Assembly (NCBI GenBank): GCA_039881145.1
Contig: JAYKKI010000003.1
Span: forward strand, 9,820,501 to 9,884,500
From: Druceiella hillmani
Lineage: Eukaryota; Arthropoda; Insecta; Lepidoptera; Hepialidae
DNA: 64,000 nt
Direction: 5' to 3'
Under the pieces are notes generated by a model. It saw nothing but the letters and a program-made list of their open reading frames with translations. It did not search any database and had not been told where the DNA came from. The translations under genes and the position numbers were made by a program. Shown in pieces: positions 48,887 through 62,759 of the stretch (position 1 is its first letter; each line of letters begins with the position of its first letter).

Positions 48887-49167
48887 ATCCTGCATTTTAT
48901 GTAACTCAAAATCGAATGTAACAAAACCAATAGAAGCTCGATGTCAGTCTTTCGTTAAATGAAACCTTTTTATTATTGTTTTTTATTAAATATTGTGAAC
49001 AACAACGATCTCCATTTAGAATAAATAATTACGACCTAATTCGTCAATTTTGTTATTAACATAAATTTCTTTTACAGTATTCCACGTAACTAAATTCTCT
49101 TATTTGACCAATGTCAACTACATTGGTAGAAAGGGAGAAGATTTTTCATGTCACAACAAATTTGTAA

Positions 49168-49204
49168 TATATATATATATATACATATATATACATGTGT
49201 ATAA

Positions 49205-49266
<62 letters not shown>
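49168..49266. repeat. (TA)n microsatellite in arm A
   Basis: TA run with CATATATATAC interruptions, at the same homologous position as those at 51284 and 58573. Confidence 0.95.
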
Positions 49267-49269
<3 letters not shown>

Positions 49270-49456
49270 TCCTGCCCTTAAGCCATCAGTAGCCAATGAT
49301 GATTTCTGAACGAGATCGACATACATAACATATCTCCAGATGTAAGTGGTTTCATGTGAAGAACATCGTGAGCACACACTTCATCTTTGTTGACAATATT
49401 TTGTCTCGTTTTACGTCCTTTCGCAATGTATGAAGCCGCAATTATTACATTTTTTT
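49270..49456 (-). other. Cys-rich degenerate coding segment, arm A copy
   Basis: Minus-strand mirror of 51096-51283. On this strand one reads [10 protein letters not shown], then after two stops [16 protein letters not shown] and LRAGP just before the TA run. Confidence 0.3.
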
Positions 49457-51095
49457 AATATTAATTTCACGAGTACAAATCCCTTTTCTAATAAATGAAA
49501 AAAACGTTTCACTCACGACTTCATTTATTTAAAAAAATACATTATTCATATTTCACTGACATCATTATACCACACCGCAAGCAAGAAGAGTTGGACATTA
49601 CTTAACGCTGGTTTTGTAAACTATGCAAATAAATTGTAATCCTTTGTTTGTTTAATTAATCCTTTGGGTTGCTCGATTTATAATATAATTGGTAATTTTT
49701 ATGCTAACCTAGTTTATGGCCGTGAAAAATTTAATTTCATGAAAGTGGAAAAAACCTTCAAGCAAATATGTTTATTTTACTTCCGTACTGGTATACAAAC
49801 AGTTATTTTTTGTTGTTGATTTTTATTGTATGCAACAATTTTAAAGTTTTAGTTTACTATGATGTATTACACTGTCTTTTCATATATAGGAATCGATATG
49901 CACTTATAGGAATCTTTAGTTTTTTTCAGAATAACTTCTTTTTACTTAAATTTTGTATGATGTGTGTCTTGATTTAATTTTTCCGACCAAATTATTTATG
50001 ATGTGTTAGTAGTTTTATAAAATAATAATAACTTTGAAAGTTGAAGCACAATTTTTTGAATCGTTGTTGTAAAATTTATTTTTTCATCGTTAATATTCAA
50101 CTCAATCGGAATTAGTCTCGATCGGTTAAGTGCGAGACCGTATAATGCACTAAGCCACACACAAATCTACACATACATACGCACGTACACACTCATACAT
50201 ACGCAAACATACATATATTTTTATATGGTTATATCTCAGTTATCGGCACTGCAAAATCAAATTCCTTTGAAATGTTGACTACGACATTTTGGACAATTAC
50301 TATAACTTCTTCGTTCTTATTTTCGCTTAATAGTCATAAAAACGGTAGTCGTCGGTTGTTTGAATGTACCCTACATTTTATGAAATATAAGATACTTGGT
50401 TAAATATGGATATGGCTTATTAGCAAGTTGCAGGTAAATTAAGGAGACCAAATTTGAGTCATTTTTGTAGAATTAATAGTAAAATGAATCTTTATAACCG
50501 CATATTTCAAACGTATAAAATACAGCTGTAATTTAATATGTGAAAACTATTGAATGAGAACACAGAATTTTAATTTTACTTCCGATCAAATTAGGATTAT
50601 CTGCTGATTATCTGCTGACTGCAGCTGCAACAGGGTGTGAAAACTCGATTTCACAAAAATTTGTATAACACAACTATCTTGGAGAATGTGGTCATCATTC
50701 AGCTTCGCTTTTCATGAAAGCTAGCGATCGCAAAATTATAAAGCTCCTATCAGTATCCAAGTTCAATAGTCGCCCTGTTATTAAAACTTATTTAATTTAC
50801 TGATAGATGGCGTTAAAATTAAAATATAATGAGACGTTGGTAAATGGAACAGTTCGTTAACAGAGCAATTTTACTCGTTTGTGTTTATCGGTAGTTTAAA
50901 AAATATTTCGTTGAAAGAAATAAAATAGATTATTTAGCGGCTACTCATTAGCGCATAGAAAAACACCTAAATCGCAAGTATGTTTGCTTCAAATATAATA
51001 TGGTTTCTTTTCGAATTCATATTGAAAAAAACTTGAAAATGAAAAAATACGCTTTAAATATTTGTATTATATGACTAACGTAACAATGTTATGTC
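49457..51095 (+). repeat. Palindrome spacer = repeat unit X, copy 1
   Basis: The 1.64-kb DNA between the arms is the first of three direct copies (X2 at 56817, X3 at 59402). It starts ATATTAATTTCACGAG and includes a CA/CG/TA-rich segment (about 50155-50220) and a TGCTGATTATCTGCTGACTG duplication. X1 and X3 share a segment of about 72 bp near 50010-50085 that is missing from X2. A 69-codon hydrophobic frame (49768-49977) is present in all copies but its changes are mainly non-synonymous. No recognised gene. Confidence 0.9.
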
Positions 51096-51282
51096 AAAAA
51101 AATGTAATAATTGCGGCTTCATACATTGCGAAAGGACGTAAAACGAGACAAAATATTGTCAACAAAGATGAAGTGTGTGCTCACGATGTTCTTCACATGA
51201 AACCACTTACATCTGGAGATATGTTATGTATGTCGATCTCGTTCAGAAATCATCATTGGCTACTGATGGCTTAAGGGCAGGA

Positions 51283-51283
<1 letters not shown>
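51096..51283 (+). other. Cys-rich degenerate coding segment (unit X end)
   Basis: Homologous at the DNA level to the region around the 78-codon ORF (48550-48735), but diverged. The plus strand reads [17 protein letters not shown], NETKYCQQR-stop, then [19 protein letters not shown] and [11 protein letters not shown] up to the TA run; two stops interrupt it. The regular CxxC and CSRC spacings suggest a former zinc-binding segment. No family identified. A copy with the same stops is at 58385-58571, and the mirror is in arm A. Confidence 0.3.
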
Positions 51284-51341
<58 letters not shown>

Positions 51342-51380
51342 TTATACACATGTATATATATGTATATATATATATATATT
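51284..51380. repeat. (TA)n microsatellite in arm B
   Basis: Begins directly after the GGGCAGGACC that encodes Arg-Ala-Gly-Pro, mirroring 49168-49266. Confidence 0.95.
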
Positions 51381-51659
51381 ACAAATTTGTTGTGACATGA
51401 AAAATCTTCTCCCTTTCTACCAATGTATTTGACATTGGTCAAATAAGAGAATTTAGTTACGTGGAATACTGTAAAAGAAATTTATATTAATAACAAAATT
51501 GACGAATTAGGTCGTAATTATTTATTCTAAATGGAGATCGTTGTTGTTCACAATATTTAATAAAAAACAATAATAAAAAGCTTTCATTTAACGAAAGATT
51601 GACATCGAGCTTCTATTGGTTTTGTTACATTCGATTTTGAGTTACATAAAATGCAGGAT

Positions 51660-51896
51660 TTATGAGTTTAAAAGACCCTCTAAAACGGCAGTACCTACCA
51701 TAAAGTTTTCATCGAAATTGCAACGTATATGAAAGTAATCCTCATCATCATCATAATATTCTTCCCCGTCTGTTGATTCAAGTTGGAAGATGTCACGCTG
51801 TTCTGTACTTATATAAATATAAGATGGCCCTGCCCGCAAGTTGTCAATAGCCGATGAAGTTCTGTACGAGATCAATCGACATATATTAAACAGCAT
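51660..51896 (-). CDS. 78-codon ORF in palindrome arm B, unknown protein
   Basis: Its 78-residue translation is identical to the arm A ORF at 48650-48886. It lies head to head with the candidate exons of the plus strand (52237 and 52807-52884). The same reservations on coding status apply. Confidence 0.3.
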   Translation of the reverse strand: MLFNICRLISYRTSSAIDNLRAGPSYIYISTEQRDIFQLESTDGEEYYDDDEDYFHIRCNFDENFMVGTAVLEGLLNS

Positions 51897-52230
51897 ATCT
51901 CCAACTTAAACATATCTTCAATTGATCTTCGGTTCGCAATATTTTCTTTCGTTTTCCATCCTTTCGAAATATAAAGCCGAAATTATTACATTTTCTAGAC
52001 AATAGAATTTTTGTTTTGTACCACTTCTTTATTCACTAGATATTATATATTTTTTACTATAAACACTACGTCTATCAATTAGGAACTTGTGAAACTAAAT
52101 CAATAGGAAGAGCACCACCACAGCTACGTGCTAGTCATAATCTGTACGTAAACGTACAAACTTGTACAGACATGACCAGCGCATGGAGCGCTAACGCATG
52201 GGGAGAAATCTGAAATCATTCGCAATTAAG

Positions 52231-52243
52231 CCCATAGGTAAGT
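52231..52243 (+). promoter_or_regulatory. Candidate splice donor 1 (AG|GTAAGT)
   Basis: CCCATAG then GTAAGT (52238-52243) is a full consensus donor. The sequence before it, 52105-52237, is less AT-rich than average, but no frame stays open to the donor (TGA near 52210), so it would be a non-coding or terminal-codon exon. The mirror donor in arm A is at 48303-48308. Confidence 0.25.
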
Positions 52244-52350
52244 CTATCGTACTTATGAGTATTAGGGAATTTTTCGGCGGTGATATTTGTATATATAACA
52301 ATTACGTTAAACGGTTATATTTGTGAATATAATAATAACTAATCACTAGA

Positions 52351-52450
52351 AAGTAAGTTTACATATGCTCTACGGCTACTATGTCGATATATTATATTTG
52401 TGAATATAATATATCGACATACTAACCGTAAAGCATATGTGAACTTGCTT
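52351..52450. repeat. 100-bp near-perfect hairpin in arm B
   Basis: Mirror copy of 48096-48195, with loop TTGTG. Confidence 0.85.
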
Positions 52451-52806
52451 TAATTTTTTTTTCTTTCAATATGTTTTACACTTATGTAGTACACTTTTGG
52501 ATAACATATAGGCAAACATTATATATTTTTTTCTCGTGCTGATTTAATTAGATCTTATGGAAATTGGTTAATCAAATTTTTATTTACGTTTTTCTAATAT
52601 TGTTATTTAAACTTGGTCCATCGGAAACTATTGAAAAATAAATTGTAAAGTGTACCAGAACACATAAATTTAGTTTCTTTAACTAACTTTTAAAGTTAGA
52701 AATAACTTTAAAAGTGACCTATATATAACGCTTCGAAAAAGTTGTTATAGCACAAGATACACAAATAACTTCTATATCAAGTACTTTAACCTCCTCTACA
52801 AAACAG

Positions 52807-52884
52807 TATAGGTAACGACATAGATTCCTATCTGCGGCAGTTTCACCATGTAAGGATGGCTAGACCCTTCATTACTGGACTCAG
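52807..52884 (+). other. Candidate coding exon 2 (78 bp) with consensus splice sites
   Basis: Bounded by a pyrimidine-containing acceptor region ending ACAAAACAG (52806) and by CTCAG|GTAAGT (donor 52885-52890). One frame is open through the whole segment and upstream for several codons: SIGNDIDSYLRQFHH, then RMARPFITGL. In the diverged units Y2 (about 56490-56570) and Y3 the same frame stays open (SIGNDIGSYWGQFHH). Six of the changes are silent third-position ones (AAC/AAT, GAC/GAT, TCC/TCT, TAT/TAC, CAT/CAC, TTC/TTT), although the donor is lost there. No protein family recognised. The acceptor choice is a guess. Confidence 0.35.
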
Positions 52885-55071
52885 GTAAGTACTTCAATGA
52901 TCGTTAGCAGTACAAAAATTAATGTTTGAAACATATCAACAATTTGTGCTTTTAAAATTACTAACTATGGGAAGTAAAATTATATTACTGAAACGAAATT
53001 CTATGCCACTTTTCAGTCGCTAATAAATTTCCACCGGCTCTTAAATATCGAATTGTTTGTCTTTGTCATCGTAAAATATAACTTCGTTTCTAAGAAGCCG
53101 TTAACGAATTTTCTCATTATGATATTTTATAGAATATTATAAAGTGTTAATTTCTATTATTAATAGTATAATTTAATACCATGTAAAATGTTAGTTTAGT
53201 TTATGAACAAATTATAAATTATCCTTAAAAATATGGCTTTGTTGTTTTCAAAATAAAATAATACTATAAATTCTTGAATTTATTGTATTATTTTATTTCG
53301 ATGGAAAACAACTATAGATTATTATTGAAAGTAACAATAATATTTATTTGCACATATTGCTTCATGCATAGAGAATTATTACATTAGAAAAAATAAGTAC
53401 CAGAAAAAATTTAGTTAATTGAAAAAAAGAAAGCTTTGCCATTTAAATTAATTTCTTTTCAAAGAATTATTACTATTCATTTTGTCAACTATTTTTTACG
53501 TATTATGTGGAATAATTGCATGACTCGATTAATTTTATTACTGACTTTTTGTACGTATTCATAATTACAGATATATTACTATAGGTTTCAATAAAATTTT
53601 TACCTATGTTCTAATGGTGACAAATGAATTTACGTAATTTTTTCTACGTTATATGCATGACAGAAAGGTAAAGCTATAAACAAATATTAGAAATTTTACA
53701 AAGAAAATTTTAAAAAATTAACAATATTCGAAACAACTAAAAAATTACCTTGAATTACAAATACTTGAAATATGAGCTCAGTCCGTTGTATTATTGAACA
53801 ATGCCAACATTCGCATAATCACCGTAGAGAGGTTACTTATTATGCTAAATTACCTTCTTTTTACATTACCGTATTTAAGAAGAATTACGCAGAAAGATAA
53901 AATGTAATGTAAAGTTAAATTTCGCCGTCCCTCATCTCTTCGCAGAAACAAAGTCGAATAAAGACGTCTTTCACTCTTTCAATATTTAGTCTAAGACAGT
54001 CGTAATTTTGGGTGTAGAATAAAGCAATCACACAATAAAAAATATTTAGATAATATAAGCCAAATCCGAAACTTTATAATGTATGACTAAAATGGAGCAA
54101 AGGCAAATGCCTAATTTGTCACTCTAAAATGCTAAACAAATCATAACCTTTGCATTCTTGACCAGTTTTAAAAATCATGTTTGAATTTGACAGATTCTCA
54201 GTACACAATATTATTTTGAATATCACTGGTCTTTGTCCCTCAGAGGCTTAGTCGATCTACTTATGCATGTATTTAAACACTGTAATTATTTACCTAGCCC
54301 TAATATTATGTATAACTAAATTCAATAAAATATTATTTTGACCATACACGGTACTATTTTACTAGCCATATCTTTCATCTTGTATTCAGAATTTATTTTC
54401 TCCACGGTTTCTAACTACAATTACTGAAAGAAAATCTACAAAAATATTAATTACAGTTTACATTATTTTTCATTTATACTCTTCTGATCTTTATAAGATC
54501 CCACAAGGTATTGATGTAAATGGTAAGCGGGTTTTTAACGCCAAAAGTGTTTCTGACTCGAATTTTAACCGAATATTTATTTTCTGAATTAGTTATTTGC
54601 AACACTTCAAATAATACGTATTATTGGCAAATCAAAAATTTTGAATATAAAGAGCGGATTATCTTCGCCGAATTCAGACTTATTTTCTTGTAGAATGTTA
54701 TATGTTTATCTAATAATTTCTCTCCAAGTGGTTATAAGGTGCGAAAATTGCTGCATTAAGATTATTACCTCGCAGGCTAACTATCAGATTAAGAATTACA
54801 CGTAATTACACGTACTTTCTTTCCAGAAGTTTAATATTACAGACATAATTTGGGACAACATAAAAAGAAAAACAAACTGACAACATTCCAGTTTGGACGA
54901 CCTGTATTGCCAGAATGGATATCTTCTTCTAAATGCTGTGTATCAACTGAATCAGTTGCTCATTGACTGTTATATTTTTCCCCAATTCACAAATTAGAGC
55001 AAACTTATTTAGAAATAGCTATGCACTTCATGTTTCTTTATTGCCGGATCTTATAAGTGTTGATACTTTTT

Positions 55072-55236
55072 TGATGCTTTCAAAGACTAGATTGTCCAAA
55101 CACATTTAGTCTTTTTATAATATATATATATTTATATATATATATATATATATATATACATACACACACACACATATATATATATGTATATATATATTTA
55201 ATAATAAATATCTGGAAATTTTTTCCCATACAATTT
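55072..55236. repeat. Arm B-specific insert with TA microsatellite
   Basis: About 165 bp absent from arm A, inserted between GATACTT and CACAGAATTACG. Contains TA runs around ACACACACACAC (55122-55200). No terminal inverted repeats seen. Confidence 0.7.
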
Positions 55237-56025
55237 AGGGCACCACAGAATTACGAAAGAAAAAATTAATTCATTTTCCACTTTGTACTTTTATAGTTTT
55301 ATAGTAAAATATTTTATTTAAATCTGTGATAGGTAGCTAAATATTCGAGTAAAATTCGAGAAATATCTTTTTTCAACCACGCATCAAAAAAAAATTAAGC
55401 AACTCATAGCAGTCTTTTTTAATACTGGGAAATAGATATTTCTATACAAGTTTATAACTTGCAGTAGCAAAATAATAAACAAGTTTAAATGGTAATTTTA
55501 ATGATTTTTTTTAAATAAATCTTGACTCAAACAATCTTCAACAGTTAATCTTGATTCAAACATGGTTTTGCTAATCACGTATGCTTCAAAAATTTAGTCC
55601 AGAAATTCCATCCGCCGTTTGTATGCTGATAGTCTACAGATATAAACGATAGATATATACAGATTAAAACGACATTACAGGCAGCCAAACAAAAATGCTT
55701 AAATCAACCTGTTACCAATTTAAAATCTAAATGAATTTGTCAAAAAAACATATCCGGCTCGGTGATAAATGTGAAGGCGAAATGATCGAATCGGTTGGGC
55801 TTGGGGTGCCGCGGTATCCCTGTCTTCGTTAGGGAGAAAAATACGATGGGACGAATAAAGTTCGTGTGTCACCAAAAACAGCAACGCTGAGATATTTAGA
55901 TGTAGGCTGTGTAAAAATGATTACATGGACCCTCATGAACTATAAAACTAAACTACGAAATATTAGTAAAGAACTAGTATAGTGTAAGAGATAAATGAAA
56001 ACTTGGCTTTGAGGTTTTAGGTAAA

Positions 56026-56030
<5 letters not shown>

Positions 56031-56104
<74 letters not shown>
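56031..56104. repeat. (TA)n microsatellite joining arm B to unit Y2
   Basis: TA run with a single GTATAT interruption. It forms the junction between arm B and the tandem array. Confidence 0.95.
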
Positions 56105-56109
<5 letters not shown>

Positions 56110-56816
56110 GCCGCAATTATTACATTTTTTTGACATAACCGAAGTTTTATATGTCACAACTCCTTTATTCACTAGATATTATATATATTTTTTTATTATG
56201 AACAATACATCTGTCAATTCGAAACTTATGAAACTGAATAATCAAATATTTGCTTCCACTTTTCTAATATTATTATTTTAGTTTGACCCCTCAAAAAGTA
56301 TTGTAAAATAAATTGTAAAGTATATCAAAATGTATAAACCAAATTTTATTTTCCTAACTTTAAAAGTTACCTAGATATAAAGCTACCAAAAAAGTTATCA
56401 TCGGACACTTTTTCTTAAAAAGCTCCGCGATTAAAGAAGATAGACAGGTAATATCTTCTATATCAAATACGTTTCACCTCTTCTACAAAACAGCATAGGT
56501 AATGATATAGGTTCTTACTGGGGGCAGTTTCACCACGGAAGTTCGGCTAGAACCTTTATGGCTAATTTAAAGTTTTTATAATTCGGAATATAGGCCATTA
56601 TAAAACTTTTCTTTGAAATATGTAAAGTTTCAAAGTTATACTTTCATGATTTTCGCTATGTACTCGAATCACAAGTTATAAAAGGTCACTTTGATATTGA
56701 CATGAAAAGCCTATTTATTCGTCAGCATAAACCATTGCACTAGACATTTTCTTTAATTACTAATCATATCATACCGCAGTCGGTACGATGTAATGAATCG
56801 CAAGTGCAATAAATGG
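56105..56816 (+). repeat. Repeat unit Y, copy 2
   Basis: Starts ATGAAGCCGCAATTATTAC, the reverse complement of the start of the Cys-rich segment, and is a diverged, shortened homologue of arm B 51965-52885. Directly repeated as Y3 at 58692-59401 with few differences. Contains the exon-2-like frame near 56490-56570. Confidence 0.85.
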
Positions 56817-59401
<2,585 letters not shown>

Positions 59402-61455
59402 GGATATTAATTTCACGAGTACAAATCCCATTTCTAATAAATGAAAAAAACGTTTCACTCACGGCTTCATTTATTTAAAAAAATACATTATTCATATTTC
59501 ACTGACATCATTATACCACACCGCAAGCAAGAAGAGTTGGACATTACTTAACGCTGGTTTTGTAAACTATGCAAATAAATTGTAATCCTTTGTTTGTTTA
59601 ATTAATCCTTTGGGTCGCTCGATTTATAATTTAATTGGTAATTTTTATGCTGACCTAGTTTTAGGCCGTGAAAAATTTAATTTCATGAGAGTGGAAAAAA
59701 CCTACAAGCAAATATGTTTATTTTCCTTCTGTACTGGTATACAGACAGTTATTTTTTGTTGTTGATTTTTATTGTATGCAACAATTTAAAAGTTTTAGTT
59801 TACTATGATGTATTACACTGTCTTTTCATATATTGGAATCGATATGAACTTATAGGAATCTTTAGTTTTTTTCAGAATAACTTCTTTTTACTTAAATTTT
59901 GTATGATGTGTATCTTGATTGAATTTTTCCGACCAAATTAGTTATGATGTGTTAGTAGTTTTATAAAATAATAATAACTTTGAAAGTTGAAGCACAATTT
60001 TTTGAATCATTGTTGTAAAATTTATTTTTTCATCGCAAATATTCAACTCAATCAAAATTAGTCGATCGGTTAAATGCGAGACCTTATAATGCACTAAGCC
60101 ACACACAGATCTACACGTATATACGCACGTACACACTCATACATACGCAAACATACATATATTTTTATATGGTTATATCTCAGTTATCGGCACTGCAAAA
60201 TAAAATTCCTTTGAAATGTTGACTACGACATTTTGGACCATTACTATAACTTCTTCGTTCTTATTTTCGCTTAATAGTCATAAAAACGGTAGTCGTAGGT
60301 TATTTGGATGTACCCTACATTTTATGAAATATAAGATACTTGGTTAAAAATGGATATGGCTTATTAGCAAGTTGCAGGTAAATTAATGAGACCAAATTTG
60401 AGTCATTTTTACAGAATTGATAGTAAAATGAATCTTTATAATCGCATATTTCAAACATATAAAATACAGCTGTAATTTAATCTGTGAAAACTATTGAATG
60501 AGAACACAGAATTTTAATTTTACTTCCGATCAAATTAGATTATCTGCTGATTATCTGCTGACTGCAGCTGTAGCAGGGTGTGAAAACTCGATTACACAAA
60601 AATTTGTATAACACAACTATCTTGGAGAATGTGGTCATCATTCAGCTTCGCTTTTCATGAAAGCTAGCGATCGCAAAATTATAAAGCCCCTATCAGTATC
60701 CAAGTTCAATAGTCGCTCTGTTATTAATGCTTATTTAATTTATTGATAGATGGCGTAAAAATGAAAATATAATGAGACCTTGGTAAATGGAACAGTTCGT
60801 TAACAGAGCAATTTTACTCCTTTGTGTTTATCGGTAGTTTAAAAAATATTTTGTTGAAAGAAATAAAATAGACTAGCGTGACCCGTGCGAAGTCTTCGCA
60901 TTATTTATTCCATTATGAAGCTCAGATGACAGATCAAACAAATATTTTACTAAAATTGACATATAGAGGCGCAAGTATCAAAAGCATTGAGCTAAAGCGC
61001 CACTTTATTTATACGTGAGTGGATTTGAAATTAAACAAAAATTTTACCGACCGTCAATCATATTGACGTTGAGCCGTTAGATGGCAGCATTGCTGTTTTG
61101 TGTATATAATTTTAATAATTAATTAATTTGCAAAAAGAATAGCAATAATAAATTTTTTAGTTGTGGATACCGGTAGAGCAAGCAATTATCTATAAAATGA
61201 TATATAATTTATGTGGATTAGTTGTGAGGTTTTTTTCTAAAAAGGGAGTGTAACATCTTAACCTTAGCGTATTGATATATATGATGATGATGATGATTAT
61301 TTAGCGGCTACTCATTAGCGCATAGAAAAACACCTATATCGCAAGTATGTTTGCTTCAAATATAATATGGTTTCTTTTCGAATTCATATTGAAAAAAACT
61401 TGAAAATTAAAAAATACGCTTTATATATCTGTGTTATATGACTAATGTAACAACG
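59402..61455 (+). repeat. Repeat unit X, copy 3, interrupted
   Basis: Matches X1 and X2 from ATATTAATTTCACGAG to GACTAATGTAACAACG, where homology stops before the Cys-rich segment. Interrupted by the foreign insert at 60873-61294. Confidence 0.9.
60873..61294 (+). mobile_element. 422-bp insertion in unit X3, retroposon-like
   Basis: Absent from X1 and X2, where AAAATAGA is joined directly to TTATTTAGCGG. It starts CTAGCGTGACCCGTGCGAAG, is less AT-rich than its host, and ends in a short (GAT)n tail after ATTGATATAT. Short trinucleotide tails and a conserved 'CTAGC-GACCCG' start are typical of some RTE-type LINE ends or SINEs; the class is inferred. Target-site duplication is at most 2-3 bp. 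The two empty sites give an exact boundary. Confidence 0.7.
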
Positions 61456-62747
61456 TAATATCGAGCGACATTAAACTAGGAATAATCTCAATGGGTGACA
61501 GTAAACCGTCTGCTATTTTACAGATTAAGCAAATTTATTTACAAGGGTAACTTACAGACTTACAAGGATTATTAAAAATTATGTGAAAAACGTTGTTACT
61601 AAGAAAACCTTTCGTAAACCACCAAGAAATTCTTTTAAATGTTAAGGTATTAATATTAGTGCCAGAGCCAATAACTTTTGTAGATTGGAAGCCCGGAAAT
61701 TATAGTTTTTTCAAATTGTTTTTATACTTTTACTCCTACATAAAAGTCCGGGTAGAAGGAAGGTAATTATATAGTTAAATAATATAATATACTCTTGTCC
61801 CTTAAAGGTAATTTTTTTAAATTTTTGTTTTAAATTTCAAGTAAAATTAATTCCTTCTTCAAATTTAGATAGCTTGTTGCAGTTCTTTTTTTGAATTTTA
61901 TATTTTTAAATTGTAAACTGAAGTTTGTAAACATTATTTAAATTTAGTTAATACGTATAAAACATTTGGAAGCGTCGCATAATAAATTTCGGAAGATTAG
62001 AATTCAAAAAGCAGTTTTGAAATGTTAATCTGTAACTACATGTGTTACGTTTTCAGACGTGAGCGAGTATTATTTAGGAAGAAAACAGCAAAAAATTAGG
62101 TGGAAACGTACTTGTTATAAAATTGCCTACTCGCTGATTTTAAAATTTAATGGAGAATCTAATTCAATATAGAGACAAGAATGAATTAAAGCAGCTAACA
62201 ACTACATATTTTCATAATAAATTTCCCGTTATCAATACAAATGATTTACTTTAAAATCTAATCATATTTTTGATAATGAAGAACAAAAAATTAAATAAAC
62301 GTTAATTTTCTGACGGGAAAGTTAAAAATGATACCCGATATCCATGTGCGTATTGTCCATTAGTGTATAATAATTGAAAGTGTTTGAATAATTAAGGTAA
62401 CATGAAGTTATAAAATTCAAAAATAGCTAATAAAACAAAAAAAGTTACACCTAATGAAGTAAAAATTAATACTATCTATAAATTAGTTCAAGAATATTAA
62501 AATTTAAAACTCATCTGTTAATCTCAAAAAGTATGAGCAATTACTATGAACTCAAAAATTACTTTCACTTACATCCTTGTAATCATAATAAAATACCAAC
62601 GCATAAAAACACTTTCACAGGCGATGAAGAAACAAATCTATATCCATATCCATAAAATAGTACATTTCAAAACTAGGTTACATGTGTTTATGTGACCTCG
62701 GCCTTTTGGCGCTCCTAAACTAAAGGATACTGGAATTTAAACGCAAC
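61456..62747. other. AT-rich DNA, no gene seen
   Basis: Nothing recognised between the amplicon and the fourth hammerhead element. Confidence 0.5.
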
Positions 62748-62759
62748 ATGCTGTAGAAT
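62748..62759. repeat. Target-site duplication, left copy
   Basis: ATGCTGTAGAAT, repeated exactly at 62974-62985. Confidence 0.9.

Larger units (their letters stand above)
44643..49456 (-). repeat. Large palindrome, arm A
   Basis: About 4.8 kb that reads as the reverse complement of 51096-56030. Paired coordinates sum to about 100546-100552 near the centre. By eye only scattered single-base differences and a few indels separate the arms. The outer end is at AAACTTTTACC (44643). The inner end is a 7-T run at 49450-49456, where homology stops abruptly. Arm A has about 48 extra bases at 44763-44810 (a diverged duplication of AAGTTACACA-C) and lacks the roughly 165-bp insert present in arm B. It contains a 78-codon ORF, a 100-bp hairpin and candidate exons, but no known gene. 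Confidence 0.95.
51096..56030 (+). repeat. Large palindrome, arm B
   Basis: Reverse complement of arm A over about 4.8 kb plus extra sequence. Inner end CAAAAAAATG (51095-51103); outer end GGTAAAAGTTT (56020-56030), directly followed by a TA microsatellite. Differences from arm A seen by eye include single-base changes (for example GACGAC against GATGAC at about 53068), a 6 versus 7 A run at about 55742, and the insert at 55072-55236. The segment 51965-52885 is also homologous, at lower identity and with an internal gap of about 430 bp, to units Y2 and Y3 further right. Confidence 0.95.

Noticed and set aside
49768..49977. 69-codon hydrophobic ORF conserved in X1, X2 and X3
   Set aside because: Differences between copies are mostly amino-acid changing and the third copy alters the stop. 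The frame seems to persist only because the copies are young and T-rich.
55731..55832. 33-codon ORF in a GC-richer block of arm B (MNLSKKHIRLGDKCEGEM...)
   Set aside because: The mirror in arm A has one fewer A in the A run after the sixth codon, shifting the frame, so there is no support for coding.
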